Below are positions 17,541 to 25,649 of a stretch of DNA of 56,099 nt, piece by piece. The position numbers were made by a program, and so were the translations under genes. The notes beneath the pieces are model-generated. The model had not been told where the DNA came from and searched no databases. It was given only the letters and a program-made list of their open reading frames with translations. This stretch comes from Oscillospiraceae bacterium (lineage in GTDB: Bacteria > Bacillota > Clostridia > Oscillospirales > Oscillospiraceae): NCBI GenBank assembly GCA_022800665.1, contig JAAWQS010000008.1, positions 1 to 56,099 of the forward strand, read 5' to 3'. The stretch's first letter is position 1, and each line of letters starts with the position of its first letter.

Positions 17541-18227
17541 ATGAACGTTAGCGCAAGAACCAACGGCCTGGGCCTCGCAGGCGGAAACCTGCGGAGCGCA
17601 CCAATGCAGCACAGCGGCGGCAGCTTCTGGTCCGCGCTGTCCGCGGTCTGCGCGGAAAAAAGCGGCGGGGTGTTTATCGATGGCTCCACGGTGCGGAAAA
17701 TCCCTGCGGACGAGGAAATTGCTGCCCTGGCAGTGGAGTACGATCCCGGCAATATGACCGGGGCGCAGTACAGAGCGCTGCTCAATAAGCTGATGAAGAT
17801 GTCAGCGATTACCCCCGATGAATGCCAGCGGATGAGCAGCTACTTTATGGCTGGCGCCAGTCCGGAGCTGCGCGGAGACCTGACGGCAAAGCTGGAGCGT
17901 ATGCCCGGCGTTGCCAGGGACGAACTGGAAGGGCTTACCGCCCTGTCCGAGATCGTGCGCCGCATGGACAGAGCCGTCAACGGCATGAGCCTGCTGGAGC
18001 AGGCAGTGGACGGTGTGCTGTGGACCAATCTCAACCGGCTGATTGTCGAAAACGCCGAAAAGAAGGAAAAGCAGGAACAGGAAGAGGAAGAGCTGGAACT
18101 GCTGGAACTGATGCTGGATTGTCTGACCGGCGAGGAGGACGAACAGAAGGAGGCGGCGGCGCAGCTGCGGCTGAAAACACTGGCACATGCGTTGAAACAG
18201 ACACCAGATGAGGAGACACGGACATGA
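17541..18227 (+). CDS. unknown protein of the fliJ-fliK interval, paralog 1
   Basis: I do not recognise this 228-residue protein. It has no signal peptide or membrane helix. From residue 27 (GSFWSALSAVCAEK) it aligns with the next gene product over nearly its full length. Shared landmarks are FWSALSA.CA, the helical module YDPGNMTGAQYRALLNKL, W.NL.R near residue 155 and LMLD.LTG near 195. A highly acidic Glu/Lys run lies at about 172-186. It ends four bases inside the next start (ATGA), so translation is coupled. Its position among export and hook-length genes suggests a role in hook-cap or export control, but that is position-based inference. Confidence 0.75.
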   Translation: MNVSARTNGLGLAGGNLRSAPMQHSGGSFWSALSAVCAEKSGGVFIDGSTVRKIPADEEIAALAVEYDPGNMTGAQYRALLNKLMKMSAITPDECQRMSSYFMAGASPELRGDLTAKLERMPGVARDELEGLTALSEIVRRMDRAVNGMSLLEQAVDGVLWTNLNRLIVENAEKKEKQEQEEEELELLELMLDCLTGEEDEQKEAAAQLRLKTLAHALKQTPDEETRT

Positions 18228-19339
18228 ATGTAAACAGTTATTACATCAACAGCCCCGGTACCGGCGGCGAGAGCGTCCTGAATACCCCCAAGCGTCCCTC
18301 GGAACAGCGCGGCGCGTTCTGGTCCGCTTTGTCTGCCGCCTGCGCGGATAAGCCGGGCAGCAGCGAAATGCTCTTCCGTGATAGCTCCATGATCCGGGAC
18401 CCCCTGTCCCAAGTGGACATCCACGGTATGGTGTCGGATTACAGCAGCGGCGCTTTGACCCAGGGGCAGTACGAAATCCTGATGAACGCTCTGCAAGACC
18501 TCAGCGCCGTCACTGACGGCGGACAGCCGGAGAATATCCTCTCCGAGCTCAAGGAGCGCATTGCGGGCGCAGACGGCGACGTGATGGAACAGGCCAAGGA
18601 CCCCGACGGCGAGTTCTGGGTCAACCTGCGGCGGACCGTCATGGAGCACGCCAAGGAGAACCATCAGCTGCGCAAGGAGGACGAAACCCTTGCCATGCTG
18701 AACCTGATGCTGGACAATCTGACCGGACGGAATGATCTCAGGGTCAGCGCGGCATCGGGTCTGCGTTTGAGCATGAGCGCGGACCAGGACGCTATCAAGT
18801 CCGGCTATCTGCCTTCGGAGCTTCACACCTACCTGCTGACCGTCGCCAGCAAATCCCCGGACGATCTGGCCGCGGAGGAGCCGGCGGAGGAAGTGGAGAA
18901 GGTGGAGGCGGCGGCGGAAGCTGCTGCGGAAAAGCTCTATGCAAAAAGTGAACAGCGTCAAAGCCTCTCAGCTGGCGATTTGGCCGATCTGGCCAGCCGG
19001 TACAATCCCGAAACCATGGGCGTGGAGGAGTATACAGGCTTTTTGGAGGATATCGTAAAATTGGGCGTAGTGTCTGAGGAGGAAATCAAGTCTATCCGCT
19101 CCTATGCGGCGGCCCTCCCCTTTACTGCGGATATCCTTCGTACCCCTACGCCAATGGACGGCGATATCGAGAGCTGGATTCAAAACCGGATGCTCTGGAA
19201 ACCAGGCATCACGCGGGAGTCCGCCAGACGCGCCGGACTCTCTGACGACCCATTTGCACAAGAGGAAAAAACTTTGTCAACAATCGCTGAAATCCTGGCG
19301 GATGTCAGGCGTCAGCGATACCCCAGCGTGTCCCTTTAA
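18224..19339 (+). CDS. unknown protein of the fliJ-fliK interval, paralog 2 with extra C-terminal module
   Basis: This 371-residue cytoplasmic-type protein repeats the plan of its neighbour (GAFWSALSAACADK, SGALTQGQYEILMNAL, EFWVNLRRTVMEHAKE, LMLDNLTG) in residues 1-180. It then adds an Ala/Glu-rich linker (about 220-240) and a second copy of the helical module, RYNPETMGVEEYTGFLEDI with VSEEEIKSI. So the pair contains three copies of one helical unit. No catalytic motif is visible and the family was not recognised. Both genes look intact, with normal codon use and ribosome sites, and so are probably functional. Confidence 0.75.
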   Translation: MNVNSYYINSPGTGGESVLNTPKRPSEQRGAFWSALSAACADKPGSSEMLFRDSSMIRDPLSQVDIHGMVSDYSSGALTQGQYEILMNALQDLSAVTDGGQPENILSELKERIAGADGDVMEQAKDPDGEFWVNLRRTVMEHAKENHQLRKEDETLAMLNLMLDNLTGRNDLRVSAASGLRLSMSADQDAIKSGYLPSELHTYLLTVASKSPDDLAAEEPAEEVEKVEAAAEAAAEKLYAKSEQRQSLSAGDLADLASRYNPETMGVEEYTGFLEDIVKLGVVSEEEIKSIRSYAAALPFTADILRTPTPMDGDIESWIQNRMLWKPGITRESARRAGLSDDPFAQEEKTLSTIAEILADVRRQRYPSVSL

Positions 19340-19347
19340 CCCGTGAG

Positions 19348-19370
19348 CTTTCTTGCTTGGCGCAAGAAAG
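19348..19370 (+). repeat. perfect 8-bp hairpin CTTTCTTG/CAAGAAAG before fliK
   Basis: CTTTCTTG (19348-19355) and CAAGAAAG (19363-19370) enclose a 7-base loop, in the 52-base gap before fliK. No T run follows, so it is not a terminator. A related CTTTTTCTT/AAGAAAAAG palindrome occurs at 54230-54249, suggesting a dispersed intergenic palindrome family. Confidence 0.5.
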
Positions 19371-19391
19371 ATAAGGAGGTGACTGACGGCA

Positions 19392-20561
19392 GTGAATGTC
19401 GCAGAAAATATGCTGCTGCAGGTGCAGGGCATGGCGAGCCTGCCTAAGACCGGCAGTACCGGAGCAAAGGATAAAACCGGCTCCTTTCAGGACCTGATGG
19501 ATCAGGCCGGAAAGGACAGCGTGGATACCGGGAAGGAACCCAAGGACCCCAGTACGACGGACCAGCCTGCCAACAGCGAGAAGACAGAGGGTGAATCCGC
19601 CCCTAAAGCCCCCGTACAGAAGAAGGACGGCCAGAAGGTGGATGAAACCCAGATCGACCCCAACGCCGTACTTTTGACCATGTTCCGCCCGGAAATTGTC
19701 GAGGTGCAGCCGGAGACAATGGAGGCTGTGGCGGAGACCTTGGAAACGGTTGTCCCAGTAGAGGCGGAGGCCCAGGCGGAAGTCCCGGTGATGGAGACGG
19801 AGGCAGCTCCGGTCCAGGAGGAGATCGCGCCTGTGGTGGAAATGCCGGTGGAGATGCAGGAGACCGCGGCTGAGGAGGCCCCGGAGATCGTGACTGTGGA
19901 GACGGCAAAGCCCGCGGAAACAGAGCGGCCCCAGGCGTCTGCACAGCAGGACGCGGCGGTGGAGATCGCCGGGAAAACCACCGAGACTGGCGAATTGAAG
20001 GAAGTCCGTCCCGCAGAGGAGACGGAGAAGGAACAGCCCCAGGGCGAGGGCGCAGAGCTGACAGACCCCCAGGTGTTCCAGGACGTGAAGACCGCGCCTG
20101 TGAAGGTGGCGGAGAACTATCGGACTGTGGATACCCAGGAGCCTGAGATGGACAGCAAGCTGGCTAACTTGATCCAGGACGCCGCCCAGAACGGCGTGGA
20201 GAAAATGCAGATCCAGCTCTCTCCTGAAAATCTCGGCCAGATTACCATTGACCTCGCCAGAGACGCGGAAGGCGCGCTGGAGGTGGTCATCCGCGCTTCC
20301 AACAGCAAGGCGGCGGGATTGCTCAGCCAGCATCTGGACGGTCTGCATACCGCGCTCCAGAGCTACGGCAGTAATCAGTCCGTGCATGTGGAGGTGCAGC
20401 GGAGCCAGGAATCTCCTGAACATCACATGTTCCAGCAGGCCGACCCCGATGGCCGGGGCCAGCAGCAGCGGCAGCAGCAGGAGAAGCGTCAGGAGACCGA
20501 GGACTCCAGCGAGGACTTCATGCAGAAGCTTCGCCTGGGTTTGACCAGCCTGACGGAATAA
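19392..20561 (+). CDS. fliK: flagellar hook-length control protein FliK
   Basis: FliK (389 residues) is the secreted ruler that switches export specificity when the hook reaches length. The first 250 residues are Glu/Pro/Val/Thr-rich and disordered, as expected of the ruler part. The C-terminal Flg-hook domain (about 255-345) shows MQIQLSPENLGQITIDLARD with L.V.I.A and LLSQHLDGLHTAL. A Gln/Arg-rich tail follows. It starts with GTG; AAGGAGGTG lies 11 bases upstream. Confidence 0.9.
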   Translation: MNVAENMLLQVQGMASLPKTGSTGAKDKTGSFQDLMDQAGKDSVDTGKEPKDPSTTDQPANSEKTEGESAPKAPVQKKDGQKVDETQIDPNAVLLTMFRPEIVEVQPETMEAVAETLETVVPVEAEAQAEVPVMETEAAPVQEEIAPVVEMPVEMQETAAEEAPEIVTVETAKPAETERPQASAQQDAAVEIAGKTTETGELKEVRPAEETEKEQPQGEGAELTDPQVFQDVKTAPVKVAENYRTVDTQEPEMDSKLANLIQDAAQNGVEKMQIQLSPENLGQITIDLARDAEGALEVVIRASNSKAAGLLSQHLDGLHTALQSYGSNQSVHVEVQRSQESPEHHMFQQADPDGRGQQQRQQQEKRQETEDSSEDFMQKLRLGLTSLTE

Positions 20562-20583
20562 TGCAGGAAAGGAGCGCATACCT

Positions 20584-21294
20584 ATGAGTTCTATCAGCGG
20601 CGTAACAAGCGGTACTGAACAATTCCTGAAGGACAACAGCATGGATATTCAGAACCGCGAAAAGCAGGAAACCAATCAAAAAAGCAAAGGCGTTACCAGT
20701 ACGGATTTTGATTCCGTAGACTCCGCGTCAAAAGACCGGGAAGAACAACGCAAACCTAATAACCAGCTGACATTCGAGGATATGTTGTCCCTCATGGTCA
20801 CACAGCTCCAAAACCAGACCATTGACAACACAGCGGATACCAACGACATGATGAACCAGCTGATCTCGATGACCGTGATGCAGTCCCTGACCACCCTGAC
20901 CACAGCGGTGGAAGAGGTGCAGACCGCCAGCGTCATGAGCTATGCCGCCTCCCTGGTGGGCAAGGAAGTGACTCTGGGCGTCTACAACGAGCAGACCAAG
21001 AAAATCGAAGAGGTGTACGGCACCGTGGAAGCCTCCGGCACATACGATGGCAGGCAGGTAATCTTCGTGGACGGCAAGAGCTATTTCCTCAGCGATATCA
21101 TGGCTGTGGGCAAGCTGCCTCCCATTGAGGACGAGAAGCCGCCCGCAGTGGACGGAGAGGGCGATGAAGACGGCGATGGTACGGACGGCGTGGAGAAGCC
21201 GGACGGCTCCGGCGGCGCAGACGGCGATTCTGACAGCAGCACTGACGGAACGGACTCCGATAACAGTGTGGACGGCACAGATGAGGCGGCTTGA
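20584..21294 (+). CDS. flgD: flagellar hook capping protein FlgD
   Basis: FlgD (236 residues) caps the growing hook. The conserved core reads FEDMLSLMVTQLQNQTIDNTADTNDMMNQLI (family: FL.LLvtQLqnQDPl.p.d...f..QLa), followed by SVMSYAASLVGKEVTLG. The usual C-terminal FlgD tudor/fibronectin-like domain is reduced. After residue 180 the chain is a low-complexity Asp/Gly/Ser tail (repeats such as DGEGDEDGDGTDG), which is unusual. It follows fliK by 22 bases. Confidence 0.9.
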   Translation: MSSISGVTSGTEQFLKDNSMDIQNREKQETNQKSKGVTSTDFDSVDSASKDREEQRKPNNQLTFEDMLSLMVTQLQNQTIDNTADTNDMMNQLISMTVMQSLTTLTTAVEEVQTASVMSYAASLVGKEVTLGVYNEQTKKIEEVYGTVEASGTYDGRQVIFVDGKSYFLSDIMAVGKLPPIEDEKPPAVDGEGDEDGDGTDGVEKPDGSGGADGDSDSSTDGTDSDNSVDGTDEAA

Positions 21295-21347
21295 GTCTGA
21301 ATGACATAACTGCCTGAGAGAGCGTGCCGGGAAAAGGAAGGACGATT

Positions 21348-21731
21348 ATGGCAGACCGAATCTCTCCCATTGAAGCCATCAATGGAGTGACACCGGTAGA
21401 GCGGGTACAGGCGTCCCAGCGTATGGATGCGGCGGGACGGTTTGGCGCTCTGCTGAGACAGGAAACCGACAGCTTCGGCGTGGCGTTCTCCAAACACGCT
21501 ATGGCCAGAGCCGAGGAGCGGGGCATCGAAGTCACCCCCGCGCTGATGGATCAGCTGTCAAGCTCCGTGGAGCGCGCCCAGGCGAAAGGGGCCACAAATA
21601 TCCTGGCCTTTGACGCGACACGCGCATTTATCATCAATGTCCCCCACGGACGGGTGATTACCACCATGTCCCAGGAGGAGATGCAGGAGAACATCTTTAC
21701 CAATATTGACGGCGCTGTGCTCTTGAAATAA
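21348..21731 (+). CDS. flagellar operon protein, TIGR02530 type
   Basis: The 127-residue protein has the family core FSKHAMARAEERGIEVTPAL followed by KGATNILAFDATRAFIINVPHGRVITTM and a C-terminal NIFTNIDGAVLL. TIGR02530 proteins sit between flgD and flgE in many Firmicutes and have no assigned function. The ATG at 21348 is chosen over an in-frame ATG at 21324, because AAGGAAGGA lies 6 bases before it. Confidence 0.85.
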   Translation: MADRISPIEAINGVTPVERVQASQRMDAAGRFGALLRQETDSFGVAFSKHAMARAEERGIEVTPALMDQLSSSVERAQAKGATNILAFDATRAFIINVPHGRVITTMSQEEMQENIFTNIDGAVLLK

Positions 21732-21739
21732 GAAAAGCA

Positions 21740-21788
21740 GGACCTCGCTTGAGGATGCTTTGGTCCTCCGCCCGACTGGCGGGGGACC
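21740..21788 (+). promoter_or_regulatory. flgE leader with two mutually exclusive hairpins
   Basis: GGTCC (21762-21766) can pair upstream with GGACC (21740-21744), enclosing a small CCTC/GAGG hairpin. It can also pair downstream with GGACC (21784-21788) as part of a 10-bp hairpin whose inner stem is CCGCC/GGCGG (21768-21772 with 21778-21782). Such competing pairs are the design of an attenuator or translational switch. Confidence 0.4.
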
Positions 21789-21824
21789 GGCAGCGCGCCA
21801 CTGTAAAAAGGAGATTATTCATTT

Positions 21825-23273
21825 ATGACTGGAGCAATGTATGCCGCAATCGGCGGCTTGAGGACCCATATGAGCAACATGAACGTCATCGGCAACAATA
21901 TCGCCAATGTCAATACACAGTCCTATAAGGCGCAGCGTATGACGTTCGAGGAGTCCATGTATGTCACCAGCCGGGCGGGCAGCAACGGTACCGCCAGCAC
22001 CGGCGGCAACAACCCCTCCCAGGTGGGCTACGGCTCTACAGTGGGTTCCATCGACCTGAACATGAGTCCCGGAACCTTCTCCCCCACGGGCTATGACCTG
22101 GACTGCATGATTGACGGCGAGGGCTTCTTCCTGGTGGGCGATAAGGAGACCGGCGACGGCGTGAAGAGCTACGCAGACCTGAGCACCTTCGACCTCACCC
22201 GTAAGGGCGACTTTTGGGTGGACCCCAACGGCTACGTCTGCGACCGCCACGGCAAATGCGTCTATGGCTATTCCATGGTCCAGAATCCGAACTTTGACCC
22301 CTCTCAGGCCGAGGACCCCAAGACGAACCCCAGAACCATCGTGAGTACCACCCTGGTACCCCTGCGCCTGCCTCTGTCCGCCATTAAGGACCCCACAGGT
22401 CAGGACCGCTGGCGTGAGGGCGACGCGGTTTATAATGTTCTGGATACGCCCAATGTGGACGACAACAACTCCCGTACCAACTATTCCCTGGGCGATGTTA
22501 CCGCTGCTGTAAAGCAGTATATCTCGGACCACTATTCCGGAACCGAGACGGAGGATATTCCCACTGCATACTACTATACGAAGGCTGATGGCGTTTTCCA
22601 GACGGGCGAGGGCGTGGAAGATGCGCCGGATGGCGCGGAGGTGATTGTGACCATTGACCCGGAAACCAAGCAGGTCACAAGTATTTCCTATGGCCGCGGT
22701 TCGAAAAACGTCGGCGGCGTGGCCCCCAATTTCGGCCCGGAGGATGAAGTGAACTTCGGCGATGCAGCAGTGGGTTACGAGGGCATCGGACGCCCCATCC
22801 CCAACTCCGAGGACAAGTGCGTACAACTGTTTGATATGGGCATCAACAAGAACGGAGCTATCATCGGCACCACTGAGAACGGCCAGACCATCACCGTGGG
22901 CTATGTGGCGGTGGTCAACGCGGCGGCCAACGACGGCGTTACCCACATCGGCGGCCCCTACTACAAGGCCCAGGAGGGCGCGGGCGACCTGCGCGTTTCC
23001 GTGCTGGGCGGCGTCGCAGTGGATGCAAAGGGCAATCCCCTGTATATGAACAACAAGCAGAATACCGACAGAATGGGCGACCCGCCGGTGATGGACGCCA
23101 TCCAGGGCGGTGGCAAGAACGAAATCCGCAATGGCGGTCTGGAAATGTCCACGGCGGACGTGGCGAACGAATTCGCCAGCATGATCCTGACGCAGCGCGG
23201 CTATCAGGCCAACACCCGTATGGTCACCGTCACCGACTCCATGCTGGAGGAATTGGTGAATATGAAGCGGTAA
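21825..23273 (+). CDS. flgE: flagellar hook protein FlgE
   Basis: FlgE (482 residues) builds the hook. The N-terminal rod/hook motif is MNVIGNNIANVNTQSYKAQR (about 21-40), followed by the D0-Dc region and MIDGEGFFLVGD. The C-terminus has STADVANEFASMILTQRGYQANTRMVTVTDSMLEELVNMKR-type sequence. It is longer than the 400-residue average, with extra sequence in the outward D1-D2 domains. An AAAAGGAGA site precedes it. Confidence 0.95.
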   Translation: MTGAMYAAIGGLRTHMSNMNVIGNNIANVNTQSYKAQRMTFEESMYVTSRAGSNGTASTGGNNPSQVGYGSTVGSIDLNMSPGTFSPTGYDLDCMIDGEGFFLVGDKETGDGVKSYADLSTFDLTRKGDFWVDPNGYVCDRHGKCVYGYSMVQNPNFDPSQAEDPKTNPRTIVSTTLVPLRLPLSAIKDPTGQDRWREGDAVYNVLDTPNVDDNNSRTNYSLGDVTAAVKQYISDHYSGTETEDIPTAYYYTKADGVFQTGEGVEDAPDGAEVIVTIDPETKQVTSISYGRGSKNVGGVAPNFGPEDEVNFGDAAVGYEGIGRPIPNSEDKCVQLFDMGINKNGAIIGTTENGQTITVGYVAVVNAAANDGVTHIGGPYYKAQEGAGDLRVSVLGGVAVDAKGNPLYMNNKQNTDRMGDPPVMDAIQGGGKNEIRNGGLEMSTADVANEFASMILTQRGYQANTRMVTVTDSMLEELVNMKR

Positions 23274-23282
23274 CCGCTGATT

Positions 23283-23374
23283 GAAAAAATTTTTTCTGCG
23301 CTGAGGCGTTGGCTCCAGAGGGGGCGTAACCCTAGAATTTGCAATTGTTTCGGGGTGTGCGCCCCCCCAGAGCC
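23283..23374 (+). repeat. long imperfect hairpin between flgE and flbD
   Basis: GGCTC (23311-23315) pairs with GAGCC (23370-23374), and GGGGGCG (23320-23326) with CGCCCCC (23360-23366), around a 33-base apical region. It is preceded by the self-complementary GAAAAAATTTTTTC (23283-23296). There is no T run after it, so an RNA processing or stability element, or a repetitive palindrome, is more likely than a terminator. Confidence 0.45.
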
Positions 23375-23414
23375 GCGCTTTGGGGGGACTGGACAGAAAG
23401 GAGGCAGATATGGT

Positions 23415-23639
23415 ATGATTGTGCTGACCAAACGCAACGGGGAAAAATTTCTGCTCAACCACAATCAGATCATGACTGTGGAGCAGATTCCGGAGTCTAA
23501 AATCGTCATGATGAACCGGGATTTCTATATTGTGAAGGAGACCCCAGAGGATATTATCCAGAAGATTCAGGAGTACAACGCCAAGGTGATGGACGTACGC
23601 CGGGAAGTCGTGGTAGTGGACAAGCAGCACCGCGGCTGA
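23415..23639 (+). CDS. flbD: FlbD/SwrD family flagellar protein
   Basis: The 74-residue protein begins MIVLTKRNGEKFLLNHNQI and continues with VEQIPESKI and GYx-type REVVVVDK. This is the FlbD/SwrD family, whose Bacillus member is needed for full motor torque. Standing directly before motA and motB fits that role. The ATG at 23415 is chosen because AAAGGAGG lies 10 bases upstream and family proteins start with M-I-x-L-T. Confidence 0.88.
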   Translation: MIVLTKRNGEKFLLNHNQIMTVEQIPESKIVMMNRDFYIVKETPEDIIQKIQEYNAKVMDVRREVVVVDKQHRG

Positions 23640-23845
23640 AGCGCTCAAGGCGCATTTGAGGCGTTTTGAGGCCGGAGGCCCCCTCCGGCGGGAACCCGCG
23701 CTTCGACAGGTTTCAAACGCGCCTTGCGCGCAGAGCGGATTTCTCCAGCCTTTCCGCCGCGAGACGGAAGGCATGTCTCAAGAGATTAAAGCGAAATGAG
23801 ATCATCTCCCAAACCGGGAGCGGAAAGGAATGTGAGCACGTTTCT
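23640..23845 (+). promoter_or_regulatory. 206-base structured leader of motA
   Basis: The gap has no gene. AAGGCGCATTTGA (23647-23659) pairs with TCAAACGCGCCTT (23713-23725) with one mismatch, enclosing the 8-bp hairpin GCCGGAGG/CCTCCGGC (23671-23689). Two more hairpins follow: GCCTTTCCG/CGGAAGGC (23748-23772) and CTCCC/GGGAG (23806-23820). No promoter consensus is clear. Confidence 0.4.
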
Positions 23846-24646
23846 ATGAACATTACGTATATCATCGGTGTAATCGGCGCGTTCTTAATCATGGTCATCG
23901 GTATGATGCAGGGCGGGGAACAGTTCCTCACCCCGGAGCAGATCGGAAACTTTGCCGACGGCGCCAGTATCTTCATCACCATCGGCTGTACCATCATGAT
24001 CCTGATCGGCAGCTTCCCCATCAAGCAGGTTACTTCTATCCCCAAGCATATCGGCATCCTCATGAACACCAAGCGGTACGACCCCATGAATATCATCGAG
24101 CAGCTGGTCAACCTGGCCCAGATCGCCCGGAAAAACGGCCTGCTCGCCCTGGAGGAACAGGGCAACAAGCAGGAGGACCCCTTCTTCAAGCAGTGCATCA
24201 TGCTCATCGTGGACAACAATGACGCTGACCAGGTCAAGGATATCATGATGAACGACATCGAACAGTCCTCTGGCCGCCACGAGTCCGTGGCCGGTATGTA
24301 CGACAAGGGCTCCTCCGTTGCCCCGGCCTTCGGTATGGTCGGTACCCTGGTGGGTCTGATCAACATGCTCAAGAGCATGGATATGTCCAGCGCGGACGGG
24401 TCCAGCAACATTGGTACCTCCATGGGTACCGCACTGATTACCACCCTGTACGGGTGCGTGCTGGCCCATATGATTTTCGGCCCTATCGCCCAGCAGCTGC
24501 GGCAGCGGGACGAGGAGGAAGTGCTCTGCAAGCTCATTATCGTGGAGGGCATTATGTCCATCCAGGCTGGAGCCAACCCCAAATTCCTGCGGGAGAAGCT
24601 GATGACCTTCATGCAGCAGAAACAGCGCGGCGAGGCGCCGGCTTAA
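23846..24646 (+). CDS. motA: flagellar motor stator protein MotA
   Basis: MotA (266 residues) forms the ion channel with MotB. Four membrane segments are visible: about 4-22, 34-54, about 150-170 (within GSSVAPAFGMVGTLVGLINML) and about 185-208. The conserved proline motif APAFGMVGTL and the cytoplasmic loop that contacts FliG (near residues 80-100) are present. The start is the ATG before NITYIIGVIG. AAAGGA lies 16 bases upstream, an unusually long spacing, so initiation may depend on the folded leader. Confidence 0.93.
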   Translation: MNITYIIGVIGAFLIMVIGMMQGGEQFLTPEQIGNFADGASIFITIGCTIMILIGSFPIKQVTSIPKHIGILMNTKRYDPMNIIEQLVNLAQIARKNGLLALEEQGNKQEDPFFKQCIMLIVDNNDADQVKDIMMNDIEQSSGRHESVAGMYDKGSSVAPAFGMVGTLVGLINMLKSMDMSSADGSSNIGTSMGTALITTLYGCVLAHMIFGPIAQQLRQRDEEEVLCKLIIVEGIMSIQAGANPKFLREKLMTFMQQKQRGEAPA

Positions 24647-24659
24647 AGGAGGACGCGCA

Positions 24660-25568
24660 ATGGCTTCCATTAAGAAAAAAAGCGGCGGCGGCGGCGGTGC
24701 AAACTGGATGGATACATACGGCGACATGGTTACGCTGCTGCTGTGCTTCTTCGTTCTTCTGTATTCCATCTCCAGCATCGACGAGGCGAAAATGATGATT
24801 ATCGTCAAGAGCTTCAACAAGGATGCGGTAGTCAGCGTCGACGACCGCCCGGAGGGCCCCGAAGGGGACCAGGACAACACCGGCGGCAACGATATGCCCA
24901 TGACCCAGGACGAGGTGGAGGTGGCAATGGAGGACCTGCTCACGTTCCTCCAGGCCGCTGCCAAAACCAGCGACGCTATCAGCGTTACGTCCGGTGACAA
25001 CTATGTCTATCTCACCTTTGAGGACGCCCTCTTCTTCGAGGGCGAAAAGTCCGAGCTGCAGGCTGAGGGAAAAGCGGTGCTGGACACCATCCTCCCCGGT
25101 CTGGAAAAGGCCGGCCCCTATATCAACGCGGTGCAGATCATGGGCCACACCGCCCAGGCCAACCCCAACCGGCCCAACACCATCCGCGGCGACCGGGAGC
25201 TGAGCAGCGCACGCGCCAACGAGGTGATGATCTATATCCTGGAGAATACCAGCCCCCTTACCCTGGACCCCGCACGCTTTGAGAGCCTGGGTATGGGGCA
25301 GTGGAGGCCCATCGCCACCAACGACACGCCGGAGGGCCGGGCCAAAAATCGCCGGGTGGAAATGATGATCAGCGGCAAAAATGTGGAGGATGCCATGAGC
25401 GACAGCATTGCCTCCTATTACGCCGAAACCCAGCAGGAGCAGCCCAATATGGAGGCCGCCGGCCTGCCGGGGACCCAGGGTACCGCAGAGCCGGATACCC
25501 CCCCCGTGGACCAGACTGCCCTGGATATTCTGGGGTATGACAGCGTGGGCGGCGCAGAAAATGAGTAG
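24660..25568 (+). CDS. motB: flagellar motor stator protein MotB
   Basis: MotB (302 residues) anchors the stator to peptidoglycan. After a Lys/Gly-rich tip, the single membrane helix (about 17-38) contains the ion-binding Asp22 in YGDMVTLLLCFFVLLYS. The C-terminal OmpA-like domain (about 110-245) has IMGHTAQANPN and SSARANEVMIYILE with ESLGMG and AKNRRVEMMI, matching peptidoglycan-binding motifs. An acidic tail follows. Whether protons or sodium ions are used cannot be decided by eye. Confidence 0.94.
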   Translation: MASIKKKSGGGGGANWMDTYGDMVTLLLCFFVLLYSISSIDEAKMMIIVKSFNKDAVVSVDDRPEGPEGDQDNTGGNDMPMTQDEVEVAMEDLLTFLQAAAKTSDAISVTSGDNYVYLTFEDALFFEGEKSELQAEGKAVLDTILPGLEKAGPYINAVQIMGHTAQANPNRPNTIRGDRELSSARANEVMIYILENTSPLTLDPARFESLGMGQWRPIATNDTPEGRAKNRRVEMMISGKNVEDAMSDSIASYYAETQQEQPNMEAAGLPGTQGTAEPDTPPVDQTALDILGYDSVGGAENE

Positions 25569-25581
25569 GAAAGTCCCCGGT

Positions 25582-25642
25582 CCGGTCCTGGCGGGCCGGA
25601 GCAACCCCCGCCGCGTCAGCGGGAAACCCAGGACACCGGAGG
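25582..25642 (+). promoter_or_regulatory. fliM leader hairpin overlapping its ribosome binding site
   Basis: CCGGTCCTGG (25582-25591) pairs with CCAGG (25628-25632) and, after a two-base bulge, ACCGG (25635-25639). An inner CCCGC/GCGGG hairpin lies at 25607-25623. The last paired bases are the first two of the fliM GGAGG (25638-25642), so the fold would hide the ribosome site. It occupies the place where fliL usually lies. Confidence 0.4.
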
Positions 25643-25649
25643 TATTAGT

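Noticed and set aside
21732..21824. Cobalamin riboswitch, suggested by GCCACTGTAA in the flgE leader
   Set aside because: The gap is only 93 bases, less than half a B12 riboswitch, and the B12 box is absent.
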